Below are positions 27,634 through 39,000 of a stretch of DNA of 64,000 nucleotides, piece by piece. This stretch comes from Spirodela intermedia (Eukaryota > Streptophyta > Magnoliopsida > Alismatales > Araceae): assembly GCA_902729315.2 (NCBI GenBank), contig LR746264.1, positions 6,597,878 to 6,661,877 on the forward strand, read 5' to 3'. Position 1 is the first letter of the stretch; every line of letters starts with the position of its first letter. The position numbers and the translations under genes were made by a program. The notes under the pieces were generated by a model, which had not been told where the DNA came from, did not search any database, and saw only the letters and a list, made by a program, of their open reading frames with translations.

Positions 27634-29081
27634 ATCAAATTATAATAAGGACCAACCATAATGTACATCTAAGGATATTAATATTCGAATTATTCTCATC
27701 TTCGCAATTGGAGCAAAGGCCTCCATATAGTCAACACTATAACATTCAGTGAAATCTTTTGTCACCAATCAAACTTTAAAACTCTCAACAGTACCATCAA
27801 ATTTATACTTAATAATATATATCTATCTACAACCCACGACTTTCTTCTCTTTAGAAAGTAAAACGAGTTACCATGTTTGATTCCTCCATAGAGTTAGCAT
27901 CTCTTCATTCATTGCCTTTTTTCATTGAGGACTTTGTAGAACTTCATCATTGTTTTAAAGAGTATCTATTTATCAATAGTCGACAAAAATGATTTGTATT
28001 GTAGAGACATGCGATAATAAGATACATAATTGTAGGATAGATATACCTTCTTCATTGTACATTCTCTAATTCTTTTGCAGAGAGCAATATGGTAGATTTC
28101 ATCTCCTTGAGTAATGAAAAGGTTTTGTTCATCAATCAGTGATATGTCACATTCAATAATTGATTCATTGGTATCTACATGATCAGGTAGACCTTGTTCA
28201 TGAGTATGTACTACATCAAGTAGATCATGTTCATAGGTATCTACTACATCAAGCAAATCATGTTCATGAGTATTTGCTACATCAAGATGATTCTGTTCGT
28301 TACTCCCTATAATTGCCTTTGTCTTTCTTTGATAATAATTTTGACCAAATTGATTAGCAGAGGTAGCGATGATGGTATCATTTCAAGAGCCTCATTTTCT
28401 TTGAGAATCTTAATGTGTAAGTCATATTTTTCTAAAACAAGAATATCACAACTAAATTTTTGAGTTATTGTCTACTAGAAATACATGTTACTTTCATCAA
28501 ATATGGTATTAATTGTCACAATAATTTTTTCAAATCTTAAGTCATATAATTTACACCCTTTTCTATGTATTGAAATAACCCACAAAAATTACATTTACAA
28601 TTCTAAGAGCAAATTTAGACAATTAATTCTGAGATTTGTGGATATATGAAATACACCTAAATGCTCAAAGATGTAAATTTAGTCCCTATTACACAGTTAG
28701 ATAATGACCCTACAATAAGGCTTTGGGGGTCTTAAATAATAATAAATCTGATGGAAAACGATTAATAAGATGAGTGGCCATTAATACTACCCCACTCTAT
28801 AAGTGCTTCAACACTTGGGCTTTAAACATAACAACCTTTGTTATTTCTAATAATTGCTCAATATTTCTCTCTACTACTTTATTTTACTAGGATGTGTATG
28901 GGTAAAAAGATTCATGAGCAATACCTTCCTCAATAAATAAATTGGAGACAACATAATTGAAGAAATCCTTAGCATTATATGATCATAATTTCTTAAGGGT
29001 TATGTTGAATTGATTTTGAATTAGTATGATAAACCTCTGAATAATATTGATGGCTTTTGATTTTATTTTCATAAAGTAAAT

Positions 29082-29132
29082 TCATGTGAACCTGGTACAA
29101 TCATCTACAAAGATAATAAACCATCTTAAGTC
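29082..29132 (-). pseudogene. copia integrase core remnant
   Basis: Minus-strand translation gives WFIIFVDDCTRFT, the conserved start of the copia integrase core including its first catalytic Asp region. A TGA stop follows at 29082-29084 where the family usually has Trp. The adjacent sequence towards 28850 continues in integrase-like fashion with further frame breaks. Confidence 0.75.
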
Positions 29133-31302
29133 CCTAATATCACTGAATGAAGAAGGAACTCATATACCAAAATGTATTATGTAAAAAAAGAGATTCACTT
29201 TTATGTCTAATAGAGAGAAATCAAATTGTCGCTTTTTAGTTATTTAGTAAGGTTCACATATGAAAGTAGATTCCCCAATTGTACGACAAAACTTTGGAAA
29301 TAAGTATCAAAGTACTTTTATGGATGAATGTCTTAAACAACAATATAAAAATAAAAAATTATTTAATGGAGAACAAAAGCAAAGGTAAAAATGTCTGGAC
29401 TAGAATTTGTCAACATCATCTTGTCCATGTGCCTTGTGTAATAGAGTTTGTCTCTAACATGTCCAATCCTCCCACCTAAGGTGGTGTCATAAAAGAAACA
29501 TAAATCACCATCAAATGATATCAAAACAATTAAAGTCTTTACCTAATTTCTCAATGACAATAGATGTGCATTCAATCTTAGAATATGAAGAACATATCTT
29601 AATAGACACAATTCCTCAAGATGAATTGATCGAATACAAGCTACAAGTAAAATATCCATACTAGTAATAATAATCTTATGATTATTAGTACATACCTCAT
29701 ATGTTATAAATAGTGATGCATATAGAGTCATATGATCAATAGCTCCTAAATTAATATTTCATGATATATTAAGGGGTGAATGTGACGTTAATGATGATAT
29801 ACTTAAGTATAATAGAAAATATTTGAGAAAAGTGGTTACTAGCATGTGTGAGGAAAGTGAAATTAATCACGCTCTTCATCTGTTTAATTTCTTCTTTGGG
29901 TTTTTTAATCTCCAAAGGTTGAACAAAAGTAGATCCGTCTTGACTAATTAACTCCTCCTTGTATCATGGACTTAACACCATCTTCATTTTGAGCATTACC
30001 TAAATGTAACTTATCATAATTATGCAATGTGTTATGAATCTTCAGCATGTATCTTTGGTATGATGATTTTTCTGACCATGTGTAAAATAGGTTTGTCTTT
30101 GGATTAGTCCTAGGATCTCCTTTAATGAATGGTACTTTACCATCCCTCTTTTTAAACCCAAAGGTATTTTTACTCTTAAGGATGTTAAATGCAGCATTTT
30201 CTATCTTTAAATCATTCCTCATATTTTTAGTATTTTCTCTTCAATGTCTGGTTAATGTAATTGCCTCTTCAATATCTAGTAATACTTTGTAAGTAAGAAT
30301 CTAATATACTAGAGTCTTATACTTTAGATTTAGCCTCATCAAAAGCTTAATACAATAAATTTTTCATGATGTAATTTCACTCTTCAGCATCAACGTTCTT
30401 GATTGGTCTAGAGTGAGTCGATATCTCTTCATATGGTTTTCAATTCACATACATATTCTAGAACAATCAATATTCTTTATATCAAAGATAAATATTTTTG
30501 TACCAATCAATAAATTTAAGATTTGTCATATTTAGTGCAATGAACACAACAAACTTTGTCTCATAATTCCTTCATAGATTCCAAATAATGAAATTTATCA
30601 CTTATCTTTGGTGAAGTATTTTTCAACATTCAATATTAAATTAACACCTCTTCTTTTCACTGAGAATATCTTAAACTGTCAATACTTTGTAAAGATTATG
30701 TCAAGTGACGATCCAAATTCCTCCCCATGTAAAATAAGTTCCACATTAGTGTCCATTGGAATAGCTTGATTTTGTCAAATCAGAATCTCTTAGCAATTTT
30801 AAGTGGGTCTAAGCATACCTTGAGTACCTCAAATAAATTTCTTAGACTAGAAGAGGAAAATTCACTGACTTTTGTCTCCATATTCTGTAGTGGTGACCAA
30901 ATATCCCTTGAAAAAAAATCTCAAATAGAAACTCTCTAATGTAATACTTGTTTTCTGTACATTAAGTATGGATGACATTTTTTGTTCAAAAAACCAAGGA
31001 TGACTGCCACTTCGTCAAGAAATGATGATGGTGTATTTGCAAACATCTACTACTGTCAAGAAATGATGATAGGATACTCATAGACGATCACCACCATCAA
31101 GAAGATGATGATTATGTGACTCTCCAAAGAATTTATCAATCTACTTATGACTAAATAATTTCATAGTTGAACTCAAGTGCTACATAGAAGAAGAAGATCA
31201 CCATGCAACACTACCTACAGTGTAAAATTGTCGTCACCACTAAGGTTGGTTGATCTTCTATTAGTAGTCTCACGTAGGGTTAGAGAGAAAGCTTTAATAC
31301 CA

Positions 31303-31516
31303 TGTTACTAGAAACAACAGAACTAGGAAAGGTAAAAACTGATTTAGCCCTTCTTAGAATTGTACGCTAGTATTTATATTGGCACATAATAGACCTTTCT
31401 GGTATTTACAAAAATTTCTAATGATGAAAACACATAAAAGAGAAATACATCTAATAAGAAGACAAAAGAAAAAAATAAAAGGAGAGCCTAATATAGAATA
31501 ATTATTCTGCATAACA
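31303..31516 (-). repeat. 5' LTR of the copia element
   Basis: 214 bp, TGTTA...AACA. It is longer than its partner because of an AAAAGAAAAAAATAAAAGG-like insertion near 31460-31490. It would have held the element promoter. I see no adjacent open gene it could now drive. Confidence 0.9.
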
Positions 31517-32790
31517 ATGAAGTTCAAGTAGAGTTCAAAAGTCAACTCCATGATCTGTCAATAAAAGACCTTGAACATGCTCAAGGTGTTTCTTTAAACC
31601 TTGCATGCATTTGAAATCATGAGAGCTTACAAATATCTGATGGGTCTGAAGTATTTGAGTCATGAAAAGGTTTAGTGCCATTAATTAAGTAATTATTGAT
31701 CTTTGCTAAGTTGGGGATATTATATCAACCATTGCAAGAGGGCATATCCTCCCTTCATCAAGTGTTGATCATTATGTTTTATTTTTCTAATTCCTTGTAA
31801 ACATCAACTCTTTTGCAGCAAGGTTTGACTTTATCTTATCTACTCAATGTCAATGACTTAGATCTCTAAGACATCAGTCAAGGGGGTTGTCCTTCTAGGA
31901 GAGGTGAAAGGATCAAAACCCAAGTGTTCTTTATGGCTACTTCTCATGTGCATGATAAAGATTAGTAGAATGAGAAAATGATCTAAAGCATAATATGTCA
32001 TTTTATTTATAATTTAGTATTTTGGTGAGTTTTAATTGGTTTTAAACCTCCAAGTATAAAAATATCATATAAATATATATATAGTGAATTTCTATCAACA
32101 CTATGAGCCATCCAAAAACCTTTGAATATGTTGTCATTGAATAAAATTATGTCTCTAAAATCAATCAAAATTAGCAAATAACGGGCTTATTTTATTTAAA
32201 ATGAATGTGTTTTCCCATGATATCCTCACCCAATTGGGTAGATTTGTGATTTTTCCACGGGCTTGAAGCACGACCCTTCCATATATGTGGCAATTAATAA
32301 AAAAACCGTTTTTGAAAATATTTTAAAAGGGCACAAGAGGCTCCAACCCCTCCATATCTGTCATTAATTTTTTTATAAATATCCTATATATTCCCTCCCT
32401 TAACTCTCATTAATGAAATGATACGACGAGAAGGATGAGAGCTGTACCCCTTTGACTTTGATCTGTGATGGGTATTTGACTTAGCTCATCAATCACCAAC
32501 AGACAACATCGTGAGGAATTATTTTCCATATTAAATCTATGAGTAAAAAACGGAATATATTTCAAAAATGGAAACAATAACGGCGTTCTGCGAACCTTTG
32601 AGAGGAAGAGTGCAACGGAACGGAAAGGCGCGATTCCCCCGGGGGCCGTCTGTCTCTTCTGCTTCTTCTTCAAATGTCCCATCCGCAAAACCAGCGTCTG
32701 TCCCTCTCGATCCCCTAGAAAAGCCCCAACAGGCGCTTCAACCCAGGTGGAAGAGGGAGGAAGATAAGCAGGAAGAAGCTCGCGGAGGAG
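31517..32790. other. Intergenic between copia element and J-protein gene
   Basis: Strongly AT-rich up to about 32560, with no gene recognised. GC content then rises, and the last 200 bp should be the promoter and 5' UTR of the J-protein gene. An ATG at 32568 opens a long frame out of phase with the J-protein; if transcribed it would be an overlapping upstream frame, but its translation looks like shadow sequence. Confidence 0.45.
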
Positions 32791-33757
32791 ATGGCGGATC
32801 CCAGAGCGAAGCTCGTGGAGGAGATATGCTCCGCCTCTTCCGCCACCGCCGCCTGCGCCCATCGCCGCCGCAACGGGCGGAAGCCCGGCTTCGTCGACTG
32901 GTACCTCGTTCTTCAGGTACGCTCCCCCTCCATCGCCGTTCTCTCTGCTCCGCAGGCCTCCTCTTTCTTTCTCGTCTTCTCAGCCGCTCTCATGGCCAGT
33001 TGGAAGAGACCGCCGGCGCTGACATTGTTCGCAGGCGGTACCGTCATCTGGGTACGCCCCCACCCTCTCCCTTTTTCTTCAAGTTTGGGAGATCGATCTG
33101 TTGTTTGTTGTCTGTGTTTTTCTCAGCCCTGCAACTCCATCCTGATAAGAACGACCACCCCCAAGCCGAGACTGCCTTCAAGATCGTCTTCGAGGTAAAA
33201 CTATTCTTCTTCCCTTCTGTAAACTGATCGGAAGATGAAGCGCCCAGTCTCCGCCGGTGAATGGAGCTCGCTGCACCAGCAATGCCCCTCACGGCGCCTC
33301 TGCTCTTCCTTCCGTTCGTCCCCAGGCCTACGCGTGCCTCTCAGACGAAGGGAGAAGAAGAGCCTTCGACTCCGACCGGCGGCGCAACGCCTGCCGATGG
33401 TGCAACGGCAAGCTCCGCCGCCCGTCCTCCGACGGCGCCGGCGAGGAAAGAACCCGCAGGGCTCTTCAGGCCATGAGAGAAGAAGTGATGCAGAGACTGA
33501 GGGACGACACCATGGTGATCGAACACTGTCTACGAGCTCGTCGGCTGGTCCGAGAGGAGTCCCCCGTCTTCGACCCTACCGACCGCCTTCTCTTCCCGGA
33601 GTACCGGCGGCGACGCCACCGGACGCCGCCAGACGCCTGGTTCCTCCGTCCTCAACGCTTCCCTAGTTGCTACCAGAGCAGAAGAGCCGGCTGCGAGACC
33701 CCACTCTACGAATTTGCATCGGCAAGCTCCACCGAGCACCCCAGTTCCAGATTTTGA
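32791..33757 (+). CDS. Small J-domain (DnaJ-like) co-chaperone
   Basis: Predicted Hsp70 co-chaperone of a plant-specific small J-protein group. Exons: 32791-32916, 33000-33051, 33127-33194 and 33326-33757 join in phase to 225 codons plus stop. The J domain begins at about residue 34 (GFVDWYLVLQ). It carries the essential HPD in LHPDKNDHPQAETAF, followed by the helix IV segment AYACLSDEGRRRAFD. The remaining 120 or so residues lack the Gly/Phe and zinc-finger regions of classical DnaJ, so it is a type III J-protein. A C-terminal block, ESPVFDPTDRLLFPEY then CETPLYEF, matches the conserved tail I recall for this plant group. Exons are very GC-rich and introns short (75-131 bp). No transit peptide or membrane segment is evident, so a cytosolic or nuclear location is inferred. 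Confidence 0.88.
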
Positions 33758-36071
33758 TTCTTTCCGACCTTCGGAAACCTCCATCGCCGTCGAAAAATTT
33801 GATTTTTCCGGAAGCCGTTGCTTCTAAATTTAGGAAAAAAAAAGAAGGGAAGATGCAGAGATCGTGTGAAGCACCTGGACCGACTCTTCAGGCCCAGCTT
33901 CCGCGAATGGAGGAGCTTGATGTGGGTCGCGTCCGTTGAGCTGCTATTCACGAAATGGGTTGGAAAAGTTGTCTCCTTTTTGGATCAGTCGTGCACCCAT
34001 GAAAACTCATAACTTTATGCCGAAAAATTACGAGTTGAACAATACGTGTCAGCCCCAATTTGTGCCATTCAGCTGTCATCATGTTCGAGGGCACGGCGAG
34101 ATGTCAACGGGTCGGACACGACTTGGGATCTTACCAAGATTGACCCATTATTGTGGGAGAGGACTCCAGATCTTTTCCCCGCTGGGGCTTTTAATGGCAG
34201 GCTTTCGGATATCTTTACAAATTTACCTTCGAATTTAGCAGACAATAATGTTTTGATTACAAGATTAAATGATATAACCGCCCCAACTTCCACAGTCTGT
34301 TCTGTGCGTCGACGTTGATCACGATTTATTAATTAATCTCCTCTACAACTCGAAGTCGATACGCCATCCGACGCTGCCGACGTGTCGCCATCGCGACCCT
34401 CATTGTCTTGACCGGGTACGTGCATGGGGAACGGATTTATTACGGATGCGCCGTCTTTAAGGGGCCAGCTTTCAGAGGAAGAAAGTCTGGAAAAAACCGA
34501 TCTTTATTCCGTACGCGTTTTTTTGCCAATAATAGTTATGTGCAGCTAGTTTTATTTACGATATTTTCGCAGATTTATATTTGACGGGTTTTTTTTGTTG
34601 TTGTTGGTTTTAGTGCTCGCCAACGCCGCCGCCCGCCGGCGAGTGCCGTCGTTGACGGGACAACCACTCCGCTGACCTCTGGAAGGAGAGGAACCGGCGA
34701 TCGCGCAGCAGCCGAACGACCGGCGGGTGCCCCTCCGACAACGACTTTCCTCACTCCGGTGGGCGGCGCCGCCAACCATACAGAACTTCTGAGTCAACTC
34801 ATCTGGCGACCTGCCAGAGTCAAAGTTTCGGAGTTCAGCTGAGAAAATATCGGGTTCTCGAAGTCCCTAGATTTTTTTATGGAGGCGGAGAAAATATTAT
34901 CAAAGATTCATCTATTCGATATAAGAAGAGTATTTCTTCCGAAAATTACGGGAAATTCAACGCTAGAAATAATGGTTGAAAATAAAGCATATTAATTACT
35001 ATGATATTAGGAAATACTCTGAGCGCGTGTTCTCTCTCCCTCATCACGAGCCACACCGCGCCGCCGTGGCCATCAGAGGATGCGACGTTTTGGACTTTTG
35101 CGGTGTAGTTTCCATTTAAGCCAACTTGTCATGTCCGGAGACAGCGACACGTTGTTTTTGGAACGGGACTGGTGGACGTCTTCGAGAACATCCGTTAGAT
35201 TTGAATCGAGGCTTGGCATCCGTGTGTGGTGGCTCGATCTGGTTATCAGATAGTCTGATCATTTATCATATATATGTACGCTTGCTTATCAGCGACAAGT
35301 CGCTGAGAAGGACGACCTTTTCTTCCTGCAGTATGCATCGAAGAAAGCGAGATAACTGTATTCGTCTTGGATTCTTTGTACTACTAACCCTATGAAAGGG
35401 CAGAGTTCTCTAAAAAAGCCTCATCTGTATTTTTATTTTGGGAAAACCTTTTCAGACTTAATATTCGGCCATTCACAGCTAGATTTTCATGGCGAAAAAT
35501 TGAGTGCTCATGGTCGGTAAATCTGAGAACCCCATTTAATAATTATTAATAATTTATTTTCCTTATTAGGAATACGACTGGTGAGTATTTCCGTACATGT
35601 TCCGGGCTCGAAAATGGTGAAATTACTGCGTGAGGACTCATGGAGGAATAGTATGCTTCAAGGGTGCTTTCGATAATTAAGCAGTATTCACGGGGGTTCT
35701 AAACACATATGCCATTAAATTTGCCAGCTCCTATCAATCGACTGACTCTTCATCTCCCCCCCCCCCCCGACCCCCGTTGTTATCCCGCAGCTTCCGCCTC
35801 CGCTTCCTCTTGCCTGTGTCCATGGAAGGAGAAATCTCCGGGGCCCGAAGAAGCCCAGCGAATTCCGAACCCCTTCGCTGAATCTGGAATCTTCCACCAA
35901 CCACCTCATCGAATTTGTCTTCGGCGTATTCGGAGGGGCTTCGCGGTGCTCGGTCCCTGCGACTTTCTGGAGCCGGTTCTCTCATCTTCCTCCTTTCCTC
36001 CGGTGGCTCTCGCATCGTAGCAGTACTTACCCGTGTCTGGCCTCGAGCCGGAGAATTTTTGGTGGGCGGAA
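33758..36071. other. Intergenic between J-protein and TOPLESS-related genes
   Basis: Contains the J-protein 3' region, a coding-like fragment at 34046-34318 (listed separately) and the TPR promoter side. A C-rich tract (CCCCCCCCCCC) lies near 35757-35769, and a possible acceptor, TTATCCCGCAG, falls near 35790 in what may be a 5' UTR. GC-rich patches near 34600-34760 give open frames on the minus strand without recognisable similarity. Confidence 0.45.
34046..34318 (+). other. Orphan coding-like segment, unrecognised
   Basis: An open frame of 90 codons from 34046 to 34318 contains well-structured sequence such as TTWDLTKIDPLLWERTPDLF, then AFNGRLSDIFTNLPSNLADN. The mix of Trp, Asp, Leu and Pro looks like real protein. 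I do not know the family, and no start context or splice partner is clear. It could be a gene fragment, an unannotated exon or part of a decayed element. Confidence 0.35.
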
Positions 36072-39000
36072 ATGACGTCGCTGAGCAGGGAGCTGGTGTT
36101 CCTCATACTCCAGTTCCTGGACGAGGAGAAGTTTAAAGAGTCCGTTCACAAGTGAGTCCTCCCTAGGGTTTCCATGTCCTCCACTCCCCTCAAGCCGTCG
36201 TCGTCTTATTCTTCTCTCATGGCTTTGTCTTCCGCTGCCGCAGGTTGGAGCAGGAGTCGGGTTTCTTCTTCAATATGAAGTACTTTGAGGAAAAGGCACT
36301 TGCAGGGGAATGGGACGAGATCGAGAGATATCTCTCTGGTTTCACCAAGGTTGACGACAACAGATACTCAATGAAGATCTTCTTCGAGATCAGGAAGCAG
36401 AAGTACTTGGAGGCGCTTGATAGGTTAGACCTTCCATCTATTTTTTTTGTAGTTTATGAGAAAAATTCTGATAATTCCTTACAAAAACGGCACACCTTCC
36501 TTTCATTTTTATGATAAAAATTATTAAATAATTAACTTCACATTATTATTATTTATAATTCATGAAATAATAATTTCCTAGACTCTTTGAAAACAAAATT
36601 CGTTCCCTTTTTCGTCTTTCTTAGCTTTTGATATGGTTTTCTTTGTCTTCTAGGCACGACAGGGCGAAGGCTGTCGATATACTGGTCAAGGATCTGAAAG
36701 TGTTCTCAACGTTCAATGAAGAGTTATACAAGGAAATTACTCAACTTCTCACACTCGAAAATTTTAGGTGAATATTTTGTTGGTTTCATTCTGTTTTTTC
36801 AAAACGAATTCTTATTCTTTCGAACCTATTTTTTTTTACCGTCAACTGTAGTTTGAAGATTCATTAATTACCATTCTCAGGTTTCAGAGTTTAGCTGTTA
36901 GTGAGCACGCCGATTACATTTCGAAAGTTTTTCTCTTCTCAATTTCCAGCAGACTTCTTGGGAGTTGGATATCTGAACTTAGACAGTGCAGTTTAACCCC
37001 CACTCTTGCTTATTATGACACTAAAACGAATGCAAGAATTCAGTGTCAAAATAGTAAAAATGTGTTAGATGTTCAAGATAAGTTTCCTGACCACTATTTT
37101 CTCAAATTAAGATGTCATTCCATTCTTTTATTTAGTGCATAATTAAATCTGAAGCGTCTTTCATCTTTCAAAAGACTACTTCCTCCTTAATCCGAATGTA
37201 AAATAATCTAAGGTATTTTCTCCACTTCAAGGAAGGAAATAATGAAATGTGAATTGAATATATTTGGAAGAAGACAAAAAAAGCACCATTTTCTAAATTG
37301 TACACTGAAAAAGCCTAGAAATGAAAAAGTTATTTCCCCCCTGCTGCTGAATCGGCTCCAACTGATAGAGCATGGTGTTATCTAGGAAAGGGAAGCGATG
37401 ATATGATATGTCCTCGAATGGTGCTTTCTTTGGTTGTGGAACTCGCTCTGATTTGAAAACTATCATGATGTTGGCTTCTTCTCTTATGCACCATAGAGAC
37501 ATCTTTATTTTATCAAGGATATTTCTCGTGTCATTTTTTGGTTTGATTGATAGATTAATGTAAACAATCCCAGAGGAAACAGTTCCAAATAAGAGCAGCT
37601 CCTTATCAAAGCTTTAGATGATTTCTCTGCACCTGTATTTTTTTTTAATTATCTTGTCTGCTACTAACTGTTTTTTTTCATTTTTAAGCTCATCTGATTT
37701 GGGAAAAAGATTTATGGATTTTATAATTTTGTTGTTTCTTAATTGGTCGATGTGTCTCTCCTTCTGCCTTGAATTTCTTGCGATTTCAGTCGATCATTAT
37801 TTTTTTTCCTTTGAGAATTGGCAAAAAACGATTTTAGTTATAATTTTCTCATTTTCCCTTATACGCAGAGAAAATGAACAATTATCCAAATATGGTGACA
37901 CCAAATCAGCTCGTAGCATCATGCTAATAGAGCTTAAGAAACTCATTGAAGCCAATCCTCTATTCCGAGAAAAGTTGATCTTTCCCACTCTGAAGGCATC
38001 ACGATTACGGACGCTAATTAACCAAAGGTAATTAAGATAGATATATGGCATATTGTCTTCTATCTTGTTTCTTCATCTTCATGTAAAATCAATACTTTTT
38101 CTTCGTAAGTTCTGAAATTCACCCATATTTTTAGACTTTTTTTTTCTGGTTAAAAGCCTTGTAGTCTTACTATATTAACGAGAAATTTCCATGTCATCTT
38201 GTTCGTTCCCTGACATGTGCATATTTGCTTATGCATACTCGTGCACATGCAGAGAATGATTATTTGAGTTTGTGTATGAATCCCCACGTATGTTACTGAA
38301 TCAATGGTTTTGGTTATGGCAGCTTGAATTGGCAGCACCAGCTCTGTAAGAATCCCAGGTCAAACCCTGACATCAAGACCTTGTTCATAGATCATACTTG
38401 TTCACCGCCAAATGGTTCTCGCACACCACAGTCAGCCACCGTTCCTCTTTCAGCAGTTCCCAAACCTGCTCCATATATGGCGCTTGGGACCCACGGAGTA
38501 CGTTGCTATACCATCTCATTTGACTTGTTTTGTATGTAATTGTTATGACATTCTGCCCGGGTTTTACATCATCCTGTCTGGATTCAATGTAGACTTTTCC
38601 GCCTGCTGTGGCGGCCAATGCCAATGCTTTAGCAGGCTGGATGGCAAATGCAGCTGCTTCTTCGTCCGTGCAGTCTGCTGCCGTTGCTGCATCACCAATA
38701 ACAGTTCCACAGAATCAAGGTCTGAACCACATGTCAAAGAATAAGAATATCGTGTGCTAGTGATGCTTATGTTGATGAAAGCCCTAGCAGATTTTCTTCT
38801 TTGTTTTCCTTTCTTGAGTGTTCACTATTCAACTTCTTTCTTCAATGTTGATGAAAGCCCTAGCAGGCTGAATCAATGCGGTGTCCACACATATAAACGG
38901 CTGATTGAAACTCAAGCATAAAATCCACATATCATTTTTAATGTCAAATAAAATTTTTAAAAGGACTGTTAATTCATCAACATTGTTTTTATTTAACATT

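Larger units (their letters stand above)
26236..31516 (-). mobile_element. Ty1/copia LTR retrotransposon, structurally complete, coding region decayed
   Basis: The element is 5.28 kb, on the minus strand. It has LTRs at both ends (26236-26412 and 31303-31516), each TG...CA, flanked by the 5-bp duplication ATGAA. Next to the 5' LTR, just left of 31303 and read on the minus strand, is TGGTATTAAAGC, one or two bases from the usual copia primer-binding site for initiator tRNA-Met. Next to the 3' LTR (about 26413-26423) the minus strand reads TTGAGGGAGAA, a polypurine tract. Internal remnants lie in copia order: a possible gag/zinc-knuckle-like stretch near 29944-30222, integrase near 29082-29132, reverse transcriptase at 27361-27633 and an RNase H-region stretch near 26985-27065. 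Stops and frame changes run throughout and the LTRs differ at roughly a quarter of sites by eye. This is an old, immobile copy. Confidence 0.93.

Noticed and set aside
26236-31516. CRISPR-like or satellite array in the AT-rich intergenic region
   Set aside because: The only repeats are the two LTRs and the short target duplication. There is no regular spacer pattern.
32568-33227. 219-codon frame starting upstream of the J-protein ATG
   Set aside because: It is out of frame with the J-domain exons and runs through two introns. The J-domain reading at 32791 with correct splicing explains the locus.
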